This document shows positions 54,577 to 64,000 of a DNA stretch of 64,000 nt, one piece after another. The DNA comes from Aspidapion aeneum. Its lineage: Eukaryota; Arthropoda; Insecta; Coleoptera; Brentidae. Numbering within the stretch: the stretch's first letter is position 1; the number at the start of each line of letters is the position of its first letter. Under the pieces are notes generated by a model, which had not been told where the DNA came from, ran no database searches, and was given only the letters and a program-made list of their open reading frames with translations. Both the position numbers and the translations under genes were made by a program. The DNA is taken from assembly GCA_963576565.1 (NCBI GenBank), contig OY755039.1, positions 135,511,369 through 135,575,368 of the forward strand, given 5' to 3'.

Positions 54577-56943
54577 AAAGTGCATAGAAAAAAGAATATT
54601 TGTTTAAGATATGCTTTTTTCCCTACAACTGTCAAGTAGGTACTTACAAGTTTTGTGAACCGACTAGGGTTTATAAATTGCGACAAAAAATTCTAAATAC
54701 AATAAAACTATATTAGTACTACTATTTCCCGGCCTATTTATTAGCGCCAGAGGTGCCTGAGTGAGCTTGAGAGATATGCCTTTTGACCCCGACTGATGCG
54801 CATTGCGTAGGAGAGGTGTGGCAATATGGCGTGGTGTTTAAAAGTGCTGGCATGAAACATCGCCATTCTCATAAAAGATTGCCAATAAATTTTGTTTACT
54901 CTTCTCTCTAAATAAAATTTAGCAAAATTGCCAGTTTGCACCTTCGCGCGGACTATGTAACTACTGAATTTGAATTGTAATACTGATATTTAACTTTTAC
55001 CGGCGCGATGGTCTATAAAATGTGCCACCAATTTTTCGAATCAATGCGCTATTCTAAGCCCAATCAGATGCCGTATCAAAATTAAAAATATCTATAGAGT
55101 TTTTAAAATTTCGAGCAAAAACTAAAAATTGTGTTTTTTGAAAAATTGAAATATCGCCGCCATCTTGCCCCCCAGCTTAATGAAATTTGGTAGTTTTGTA
55201 TAAGCAACTACGGCAAATTGAATGACCTTAACAATTCTTTTCTAGGCCTTCTAGTTTTTTGAAACCATAGCCAACTTTTTTATTTCTTATAACCGCCATA
55301 TTGGATTTATACTTCAATAAATAGAGCATAAAATGAGCTTTTCAACCGTGTATAATAAGCCTATCTTTGGATGACGCAAAATGTGGATTTATTAAAAAAA
55401 TAGTTTTTCACTTAGTTGACTGTAAAACAAATGCCGTAGTTGTGTTTGTTGTCATACCTACGTAACTACCTTTCAAAACTTTTTTATTTGATTTATATGC
55501 AAATCTTTAAAGCCCTTATTTATTTAATTTTTCTCTGGCTAAGAAATAATATAATTTTTTAAAATCTATCTTTTATTTCTGATACAAAAGTTTGCATTTA
55601 TTATTTAATTTAAAATTAAACTAAAAACCGATAACAAAGCATTGAATTAAATAAGCAAATGTTCGAAAATTCCACCGTTGTTATTCGTGCAAATCCTGCA
55701 TCGATGAATTAGAGACATGTGTAACAAAACGGGATTTGAGCATAAATGGTATTTTTGCCATTTATAAGTTTTTAAAGATTTTTAATTAAATATTGTTTTG
55801 ACATCAACAAGCATTAATTATATGCAAGACTAGGTTAAGATTAAGTAAAATTTATGGCAACTCGGCGACTTGTTTTTAGGCATGTTTTCAGGTTCGCTGT
55901 ATTTTAATAAAAGTTGTATTCGGCTAGTATGTCCTTTGAGCCACTAACATCAAAATAATTCTTATTTTGTAACTGGAAACAAATTTTAAACTATTTTCAA
56001 TGAAAAAAAAAACACACTGTATAATTTTACTTTCTAACGGGTTTTTCAGTCTGGCTTGCATTGCTATTTCGTCTCTTAGTGGAGCGCTTAAAGCGCAGTC
56101 TATTTCTTTCTCGCCAAAGCGAAAGGGAGTAGAATTCTAGCCAATCAACGCCAAGATATTTGTCCTTTCAAGCGCAGGGTCGCTTTAACTGAGACGGGAA
56201 ACTTTCGAAAGTCGTTAGGGAGTTTACTCTTTAGTTTGTCTTTGCCTAGTACGGTACACTTTCATTTACACTTCTTAAGGGGGGTTTTATTTCAACTGGG
56301 GAAATTTATCAATTATTTTAACATTGTATAAAACTGTTAACTTTAATATTCATAATTATTTTGGTCTTTTCTTTTAGAGTTTATTGATTGTAAAGTCATT
56401 AATTATTACTGTTTCCAGTGTTTTGAAATAATGTGTTTAACTGTTTTATGGTTTTTTATCAACAAAATACAAACCATTCGTTGCCCTAAAATCGGCATTT
56501 TTAATTAATAACATATCCCAAACCTAAACAGTAATATTAAGTAAATTAAACAGTTGATTGAATAGTTTCACTCATTCAATCAACGTTTAAGATGTTGATA
56601 AATATATATATATTTACAACAAATTTATAAAAGGTTTATAAAACCTAAAAGTTTAAGAAGTGTAAATATTTGAATACAAAAGTTTAATAGTACTAAAAAG
56701 TCGATATTCAACTAGTAAATATAAGAAGTGAAAGTGTGAAGCTGCAAGAAGAAAATTGAAAAGGTATGTATGATTATCCTACAGTAGTTATACATTTGAG
56801 AAAAACGTTTATAGCATACTTTTCCTCCAAGAACCGCCAAATTCCCTTTCGAGATCGTGTACATTTAATAACATATAGTAACATTTAATCTTTTTATAAT
56901 TTATATAAGTTGTAGCCTAAGTTGGTAGCTTACAACATTTAAG
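54577..56943. other. AT-rich spacer, no gene
   Basis: 2.4 kb without a domain-bearing frame. 55165-55190 carries AATGAAATTTGGTAG, a motif also found in other repeat families here. 56060-56210 has a small imperfect inverted arrangement (CGTCTCTTAGTGG, TAACTGAGACG) that could be a decayed MITE. Confidence 0.5.
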
Positions 56944-57563
56944 CCTTGGCCACTTGAGGTGACAGTACCACTGTCACACGCCAGGCCCCTGATACAAATG
57001 CATACATCTTTAACCATTTGTTCAGGAATTTCTTATATGGCTTGAACAACGGCTGGCTCAAGTTCTTTTATCCTATTATGAGTAGTAGAATAAACTTTAT
57101 CCTTTAAGTATCCCCAAACACAAAAATCAAGAGGCGTAAGGTCCGGCGATCGTGCAGGCCAGAGAACTGGACCTCGATTTCCAATCCAGTTATTACCATG
57201 TTGCAGATTCAAATAGTCGGTTACGATTCTTGCATTATGTGGAGGTGCTCCATCTTGCTGGAACCACATGTTTGCTACATCTTGAAGAGGCAAATTTTCT
57301 AAAATTTGGTCAACGTAATTTTGTCGAATTTCTAGATATCGAGGTGCCGGCAAATTATTATGAAAAATGTTAAATAGTATGTGTCTGTTTATGACTCCTA
57401 GCCATACATTCAAACCCCACCTAACTTGATGGTACACCTCACGATTTAAAAACGGATTTTCATCGGACCAGTACAAGTAGTTATGTCTGTTAAACACCCC
57501 GCAGTTTGTAAACCTGGCTTTATCGCACCACAGAACCCTGAGCGCAAATTGCTTCCACCTATG
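56944..57563 (-). pseudogene. IS630/Tc1-mariner transposase fragment, DD41D spacing
   Basis: Minus-strand coding runs from RWKQFALRVLWCDKARFTNC (first catalytic Asp) through YLYWSDENPFLNREVYHQVR, WGLNVWLGVINRHILFNIFH, the second Asp in WFQQDGAPPHNARIV, and the third in SPDLTPLDFCVWGYLKDKVY. Between the second Asp and the Asp of PLDF lie 41 residues, the spacing of the DD41D (rosa-type) group. An in-frame TAA at 57033-57035 follows LEPAVVQAI. The same frame continues with EIPEQMVKDVCI, so the stop is a mutation. The helix-turn-helix half is missing, with only a faint out-of-frame trace (LHYKLQ) near 57590. Confidence 0.9.
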
Positions 57564-57779
57564 GATGGCCTTTTATTTTGAAGTTTGTAATGGAGAACTT
57601 GGCTTTACTTTTATCTCAATTTTTTTTACGGAATGCCATTTTCGCGTACTTGGCTTTTTTTTACATGAAATGTTTTTGTAATGATTTCGCTTCTTTTTGA
57701 AAGAAATTGTATAATATTTAATTTTTAAAGTAGTAAAATATGCGAAATACTGTTCAAAACTTTTGCAATGCCTTACTTA
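57564..57779. other. Short spacer
   Basis: Probably decayed N-terminal transposase sequence; not otherwise interpretable. Confidence 0.35.
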
Positions 57780-58512
57780 AAATTTTGAGGTATTTTAATT
57801 TTTTCCCATGGTTTTGTCATAGTTTTTATAAGCCTACCAAAGCTTAGCTCTCTAGCGTTTCTGAAAGTGGACAATGTTGCTTTTATATAACTTCACACAC
57901 ATAAGGGAGGAAAGTAAATTAAAATTTTGGTGTTTTTAAATTTTTTCCTATACTTTTATCATAGTTCCTATCAGTCTTCCAATGCTCAGCTCTCTAACGT
58001 TTCTGGAAGTGGGTAATGTTACTTTTACATAAATTTACATTTGTAGGGGAGGAGACTAAATGATAATTTTGGGGTTTTTAAATTTTTTCCCATGGTTTTA
58101 TCATAGTTTCTATCAGCCTTCCAAAGCTAAGGTCTCTAGCGTTTCTGGACGTGGGCAATGTTACTTTTATGGAAATTTACATTTATAGGAGAGGGAAGTA
58201 AATTAGAATTTTGGGGTGTTTTAATTTTTTTCTCAAGCTCAGCACTCTAGCGTGTCTGTAAGTGGGCAATGCTACTTTTACATAACTTTGCATTCATAGG
58301 GGAGGGAAGTAAATTATAATTTTGGTGTTTTTAAATTTATAGTTTTATCACCGTTCCTATCAGTCTGCCAAAGCTCAGCTCTCTAGCATTTGTTTTACAT
58401 AATTTTACATGTATAGAGGAAGGAAGTAAATTAGAATTTTGGGGTTTTTTGATTTTTTCCAGGGGTTTGGTGATAATTTATATTAGTCTGCCAAATTTCA
58501 GCTTTGTAGCAT
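57780..58512 (+). repeat. ~142-bp tandem array, six units
   Basis: AATTTTGGGGTTTTTAAAT-like unit starts lie near 57782, 57923, 58065, 58207, 58318 and 58435. The first three intervals are 141-142 bp and the last two are shortened by deletions. Each unit carries CAAAGCTCAGCTCTCTAGCG and TTTCTGGAAGTGGGCAATGT, then TAGGGGAGGGAAGTAAATTA. Confidence 0.85.
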
Positions 58513-58523
58513 GTCTGGAAGTA

Positions 58524-60039
58524 CAGCGTGTCCCATTTTCGATGGGATTAAATGGGAAACTCGGTTATTATTAAAGATATTGATTTGCTGATTGCACCTT
58601 ACCGTGCTCTTTTTTTGAGCCCTTAAAAATGACGTAATCAGATTTTTGCTATACCCCGTAGTTTCGCTAATACAGGGAATTTTTGAAAAAATTGTATTTT
58701 TAATAATCCCTTGTATCTTGCTTATTTTGCGAGATACTTTTATTCTGTAAAAACATTTTTATGGCAACTTTTTTAGAAGAAAATAATGACGTCAATTTTT
58801 TAAAATATTGTTTAGTTTTTGAGATATGGTATTTATCATAAAAAAATTAAATACGGACCTGGATTTTTTTTACTACTTTTTTGATTGGTTTCATGCTAGT
58901 ATTATCATAAAATAATAAAAATTAAAAAAAATTTTGTTTTAAGGTAAAAAAAAATATTTAATATTAAAAAAAAAATTAGTCCGAACCTGGATATTTCCAA
59001 CATAAATATAAACTAAAAATTGCTAGTTAAACAATTTTTAGTTTAACTGTTTTGATACTTAGCATATTAAAATGGTTTTACGTTAATTTACAGATTTATT
59101 TGAAACAAAGTCTACGAAAAATACAAAAAAAAAACAAATTATAAAAAATAACTAGTCTTTCTGATTACCATTATGTGTAAGACATTGTTGGCATTTTTGA
59201 GTAATGTTTCTTAACGCATTTTGCATAAAAATATTTCTGCCACTTAAATATTGGGATTTTGTTGCTTGAATGAAGCAGTCAAACATATCACATTTTTCAA
59301 AATCTGGATATGGTCGATTTCTAGCCAGTTTAAAATAATTGCAAGCCATTTACAAATATGACAATGTCAATTCCACGCTTTTGTTTTGTAAATTTCACGA
59401 CCTGCTGTTTGGTTATCAAATAATTAGTATGATATTATTTTTGTAACTTTTTAACGTTTTTTACTTTATTTATAAATCTTTTAATTATCATTTCAAAACA
59501 GATAAAGTAAAAATCGTTCAACTAGTGTGTCTTGCAATGTTTAATTTATAATTACGTTGGAAATTTCCAGGTTCGGACTATAATTTTTTTTCAAATATTA
59601 AATAGCTTTTTTTAACCTTAAATCAAAAAAATATTAAAATTTTATCATTTTAAGTTAATAATAGCATGGAACTAATCAAAGTAATAATAAAAAAAATCCA
59701 GGTCCGTATTTAATTTTTTTATGATAAATACCATATCTCAAAAACTAAACAATATTTTTAAAAATTGACAACGTCATTATTTTGCTCTAAAAAAGTTGCC
59801 ATAGAAAGGTTTTTACAGAATAAAAATGTTTTGCAAAATAAGCGAGATACAAGGAATTAATTAAAATGCAATTTTTTCAAAAACTCCCTGTATTAGCGAA
59901 ACCACGGGGTATAGCAAAAATCTGATTACACCATTTTTAAGGGCTTTAAAAAAGAGCACGGTAAGGTGCAATCAGAAAATCGATATCTTTAATAATAACC
60001 GAGATTCCCATTTAATCCCATCGAAAATGGGACACGCTG
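58524..60039 (-). mobile_element. Foldback element, CAGCGTGTCCC family (copy 2)
   Basis: The ends are CAGCGTGTCCCATTTTCGAT and its complement, with TA directly outside both (58522-58523, 60040-60041), an exact TA duplication. Arms of ~600 bp pair across an unpaired centre (about 59130-59420). The centre is in reverse orientation relative to copy 1 at 32380-33780. Confidence 0.9.
59152..59349 (-). CDS. 65-codon frame in the foldback centre
   Basis: An ATG-started frame on the minus strand, with MACNYFKLARNRPYPDFEKC, then FDCFIQATKSQYLSGRNIF, MQNALRNITQKCQQCLTHN and a short tail. No domain recognised; Cys residues (KCD, DCF, KCQQC) are notable. It is colinear with 33045-33230 of the other copy, about 41 of 55 residues identical and no indel. 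Whether it is expressed or a captured fragment cannot be decided. Confidence 0.3.
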   Translation of the reverse strand: MACNYFKLARNRPYPDFEKCDMFDCFIQATKSQYLSGRNIFMQNALRNITQKCQQCLTHNGNQKD

Positions 60040-60041
60040 TA

Positions 60042-60875
60042 TAGTAGAATTTTGATGATCTATACAGTGAGTGGCAATTTCGACGTTTTTTGAATTTGAA
60101 AAACTACTTTACTACTTTATGGAATTCCATGAAACTTGGAGAGGTTGTTAACTCCATGAAGATCTACGACTGTGCATAGTTTGAGATTCGTAGCTCATTC
60201 CGAAGTAGAGTTTTAGATAGGTCAAATAATGGCTGAAATGTTTCAAAAAAAGAAGGTACGGCGCGCGAACTTGGTGAGGCGCTGCCGTGACCTCAGATAG
60301 ATAAATAAAGTTTAAATCATAATTTTTGAGATTTTTTTTAAATTGCCAAAAACTCAAAAATTATTAAATAAACAGACTGTAGATTACATACATTTTGTGT
60401 TAAAATCGTACATGGCACTAGCTCACACGGACGATAATTCTTTATCTGTGTGCCCTACGGTGAGTTCTTCTTTACTATAAGTTCTTCTGCTTTTCTTGGT
60501 TATTTGTGCGAGAACGTGCCTATTTTAACTGATTTTGCAAATGGATTTTTTAAAACGTGTGCGTTTAGCATCATGCGTTGTTTCAGGCTAAATTGTTTTT
60601 TTTTCAAGTCTTTTCAAAAAACAACAACAGCAAAGCACAAGGAAAATCAAAATCGTAAAAAAAAATCACAGGATACAAAAAAGATGTGCATTGACAAGTT
60701 GTGTTTATAGTGGGTTTGATTTTTACCATAAGTTAAAAAGTTTTCGAGTTATGCCTGAGAGTATACCTAGACACCAAAATTTCATTTTTCACTAATGTTT
60801 CAAAACTGGAAAAAATGCTTTAAATACTAAAAGGCTCTACTATTCCTAATAACATGAGCTAAGGTTTTATTTTTC
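60042..60875. other. Spacer
   Basis: No gene recognised. The frame at 60450-60710 is Lys/Phe-rich without motifs. Confidence 0.45.
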
Positions 60876-61436
60876 GTAGTCTATATTCTGTCATATATGA
60901 CGGTTTAGATAAGGCCGACCCACGATTTTGCACCAATGTTTTCCCAAACTATTTTTTATACCTTAGGGCAGCCTCTAGGAATCTACGAGGCACATCGGTG
61001 GAAAGGTAATTTAAAGCTCTACAAAAAACTAAAAAACCATTTTTCTCTTAAAATTAGAGCTTTGGCAAAAATCTAAAAAATCGGTTCACAAATGACAAAG
61101 TTATGAATTTTCCACAATTGTTCTTTTTTTCATTTTTGGTATGAGTTTGACAGATGTCCAATAAGTCGAATTGTGTTCCAAAAAGCAAGGGCTTTCAGCC
61201 TCTGACCTCAAATTTGTATTTACATGCAAAAATAACTGAAGTCACTAAGCGACTAGATAGTAATATATGATATGAAGTATTTCGATTTTTGACGAAAGCT
61301 GTAATTTTAAGAAAAAAATTTGCCTTTTAGGTTCTTAGATGTTGCCCTAATCTATAAAAAATAGTCGGAAAAACATTAATGCACAATCGTAGGTCGGACA
61401 TATTTAAACCGTCACATTTAAAAGAATATAGACTAC
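60876..61436. repeat. Inverted repeat, ~110-bp arms
   Basis: GTAGTCTATATTC (60876) then TGACGGTTTAGATAAGGCCG and CAATGTTTTCC pair with the complement ending GAATATAGACTAC at 61436. Arm identity is moderate. The ~340-bp loop has no coding signal. Confidence 0.65.
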
Positions 61437-61817
61437 AAAACTTATGTTAAAAATGAAACCTCCCATGGATTAGGAGTCAATACACACACATCTTGCGGTT
61501 TTTTGGTAAAATTGCAAAAGACACAAAAAAACATGGTTTTTTTTGTGACACGAAAACCTTAAAAATGCAAGTGGTTACCATTTTATATAAATCCGTTCAG
61601 AAATACAAAAGTTGTGAATTTTCCAAAATTATTCTGTTTTTCATGTTTGAGCCGCCATATTGTTTTTGGCATTACTTTGACAGATGTGGAATTGTGTTTC
61701 CAAAGGTAAGGGCTACCTCGATGGGTTTCAACTACAGGAGAGCACCGGTGGTTCTACGGGCGGTACTGGGAGTGATTACCCCCCCCCCCCCAGAGCTCGA
61801 AAAAAATATATTAGGTA
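61437..61817. other. Spacer with C-run
   Basis: Repeat-like AT-rich sequence. A GC-richer patch at 61715-61795 (GAGAGCACCGGTGGTTCTAC, then a long C-run) precedes the MITE. No gene. Confidence 0.45.
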
Positions 61818-62069
61818 TACTGCCGTCCTAAGCATAACCCCCGTATTTGAAAAAAATTCAAAAAAGTGATTGTTGGTTAAGACAAATTATAATAATATAC
61901 TCTATTGTTTGTACTAATGTAACAAATCGTAAAACTACAAAAAGTATTTAAAAAGTCAATTAAAATTTTCTTTTTTCCATAAGACAGTATGTATTTTCAA
62001 ACATTCAAACGCGATTTACTCCATTTCATATAAAATTCAAATACGGGGGTTACGCTTAGGACGGCAGTA
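61818..62069. mobile_element. 248-bp TA-flanked MITE
   Basis: The element 61820-62067 has ends CTGCCGTCCTAAGCATAACC and the complement of CTGCCGTCCTAAGCGTAACC, extending to about 32 bp, with TA outside both (61818-61819, 62068-62069). This fits Tc1/mariner type. The interior is AT-rich and non-coding. Confidence 0.9.
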
Positions 62070-62074
62070 TAATG

Positions 62075-63870
62075 GTCGGCGGCAAAACGCTATTTTCGTC
62101 AATTTTTAGGGGATTTTGATAAACATTGGCACGTTTATACATCGACCCAAGAAAAGTAAAAAACTAAAATTTTTTTGGTCGGTTTGTCTCTTTAAGCTGC
62201 GTATCAGTGCCCTGAATTTTCTGGTTTGCACCTTTCCACTTTTTTCAAAATATCTCAAAATCAAAAACGAACTAAATTTTCATTATCACGGGTTTCGTTA
62301 GGTAAGACCTGTGTCCCTCAAATTTTAGAAATATTTATCAATTAAAAAAAAAAATAATGTCAAATTCAAAACTTTGACGAATTTACCAAAGTAGTGATTT
62401 TTTTAAAACTTGAATTTTTGGACCCTGTCAAGAAATTTCTGAGGCGGATTTTATCTGACATACTTTTTTTTCTTCCTTTTGAGTCTCGCTATACTATACT
62501 TTTTAAAATATTAAAAAATATTGCAGGGAAAATCTGTAGCAGAACCACAAATACCCAGCTGTCGCGTTTTTCGCAGAATTCAAAGACTTTGGACTGCTAA
62601 TACAAATCAATTTTTTAAAACTTTATTTGAAAAAAACTTAAAAGAGTATTTACTGGTTCTAATAAAAAACTAAATAAAAAATTTACACCTCTAAAAAAGT
62701 ATTATAAATATAATCCAAATATTCAAAAATTTACCGCAAACATGGAAAAGTCACTGGCTCAAAATATCGGTTTTTTAAGCAAAAATCACACGTTTGGAGA
62801 TAAACGGCTGGGGATCTTTTAGTTTCCGTTTAATTTTGGGTCCCCAAAAACCTTTGTTCTGCTATAGACAGGCTTTTAAATGGTATAATTTTTTTTTTCA
62901 AAATATACGTGGTAAGTGGTAGCAAAAAAGCGTTTAAAGTTGGATATTTTTCAGTTTTTTTTAAAACTATCCAAATCGTATACTGGTCGGTTAGTTAGCC
63001 GCCATTTTCGTCAATTTTTGGGGGATTTTCATAAAAATTGACAAGTTTGTACAATGACCTTAGAGAAGTATAAAATAAAAAAAAGTTAGTTGGTACTCCA
63101 CTCTAAGCTAACGTTTCAGTGCCCTTAACTATCATTTTTGCACCTTCTCACTTTTATCAAAATAACTCAAAATCAAAAAGAGAAAAAAAAATTGTTACGG
63201 TTTTAGTTAGGTAAGACCTGTCTCTATCGGCCCGTCCAACAAAACTTTTAGAAATATTGTTTTTTTATAAGAAAAATAATTTCAAATGAAGAAAAGTGCC
63301 AAAGTAGTGATTTTTTTTAAACTAATTTTTTTAACATTGTCAGAAAATTTTTAATGAGGATATTATCTGACGTACTTTTTTTCCCCTTTTAATTCTGCCT
63401 GAAATTTTCTTTCCAAGATATTAGAAAATATTGCAGGAAAAATCTGTAGCAGAGTCACAAATAACAAGCAGTTGCGTTATTCGCAAAAGTCAAAGATTTT
63501 AGACTTTTTATACATAACCACTTTTTGTACTTGATTTGACCATAATTTAATAGCGCATTTATCGTTTTTAAGAAAAAAACTAAATATCAAATTCACCTGC
63601 ATAAAAAAATATCCAAAATGTTCAAAAATTTACGGCAAACATGAAATAATCGCTGGGTCAATATAACGATTGTCTAAGCGAAAAATTACGCGTTTGGAGA
63701 TAAACCGCTGGGGATTTTTTGGATTGTGTTAATTTTTGGGTTCCCAAAAATATTTATTTTACTACAGACAAGTTTTAAAACGATGTTATTTGTTTAAAAG
63801 TATACTTGGTAATTGAGAACAAAAAAGCTTCTAAATTTTGATATTTTTTAGTTTTTATCACAAAAAAAAA
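62075..63870 (+). repeat. 912-bp tandem dimer, diverged
   Basis: ATTTTCGTCAATTTTTAGGG at about 62091 recurs as ATTTTCGTCAATTTTTGGGG at about 63003, 912 bp later. The rest follows in order: ATAAAAATTGACAAGTTTG, TCAGTGCCCT, TAGTTAGGTAAGACCTGT, AATATTGCAGGAAAAATCTG, TTTGGAGATAAACCGCTGGG. Arms are AT-rich and non-coding. Confidence 0.75.
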
Positions 63871-63884
63871 TACTCTGCCAATAT

Positions 63885-64000
63885 ATAAGCACCTAAGCTT
63901 TAGGTAGGTACTATAGTTATAGTGTACGTGTGAGCTAATATAACTAAAAACTGAAATATATTTTATTCAACTCCAGTCTCAATTACCTTTCGTTTGATAC
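63885..64000 (-). repeat. End of a GTGTGAGCT/(TCTG) family copy, runs off the window
   Basis: The reverse complement matches 46672-46806: ATCAAACGAAAGGTAATTGA, TTCAGTTTTTAGTTATATTA, CACTATAACTATAGTACC, and TTGGCAGAGTATTTTT. The copy continues beyond base 64000. Confidence 0.85.

Noticed and set aside
60419..63937. A 3.5-kb element bounded by AGCTCACAC and GTGTGAGCT
   Set aside because: The right-hand motif belongs to a reversed TCTG-family copy that runs on past 63937, so the two motifs are not a matched pair of ends.

Overview
The window looks like repeat-dense, non-genic nuclear DNA from an arthropod, most likely an insect. It is AT-rich. Every recognisable coding trace is a decayed transposon protein: mariner, a DD41D-type transposase, two hAT N-termini, a possible Transib N-terminus, and a non-LTR reverse transcriptase. 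The two solo LTRs have the arthropod TATA plus TCAGT initiator layout. Degenerate TTAGG-like pentamers also fit an arthropod. I could not identify the species. I found no intact host gene, rRNA, functional tRNA or CRISPR array, and almost every open frame is chance or simple-repeat translation.

Layout. 1-13.2 kb: AT-rich spacer with small terminal-inverted-repeat (TIR) elements (785-1216, 4011-4479, 9690-10480), a 330-bp tandem trimer (5651-6638) and a ~120-bp degenerate tandem array (10674-11230). 13.2-16.4 kb: a large foldback and a 764-bp (TAATATA)n array. 16.7-22.1 kb: a hAT-like element split by a Transib-like insertion, then a minisatellite with a GGCCC/GGGCC hairpin core, split by a TIR element that itself holds a solo LTR. 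23.4-30.2 kb: a tRNA-like fragment, a foldback, a reverse transcriptase fossil and two non-autonomous hATs. 31.1-34.7 kb: a P-like MITE, a mariner fossil with a nested foldback, and a solo LTR. 34.9-43.9 kb: a 540-bp tandem family, a foldback built around a ~97-copy (AACCG)n array, a 15-bp minisatellite, further MITEs (piggyBac-like, pogo-like) and a second P-like MITE. 44.4-54.6 kb: a head-to-tail segmental duplication whose second copy was enlarged by later insertions. 54.6-64 kb: spacer, a DD41D transposase fossil, a 142-bp tandem array, a second copy of the mariner-nested foldback, and a degenerate inverted/tandem repeat block.

The insertions can be ordered because several have clean target-site duplications (TSDs) and some have a matching empty site elsewhere in the window. 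The most unusual observation is a 28-30 bp perfect hairpin with 12-bp arms (CACGGATCACCT) present at three unrelated places, each time flanked by a different exact 7-bp direct repeat. At two of these places a related copy without the hairpin is present in the window. This is what an ultrashort mobile palindrome would look like. Two larger MITEs here also carry 7-bp duplications, so a P-superfamily-like source of activity is a reasonable hypothesis, but the sequence does not prove it.

Limits: everything was read by eye. Repeat boundaries without a stated TSD are approximate, and superfamily names rest on TIR sequence, TSD length and short protein motifs, not on database searches.
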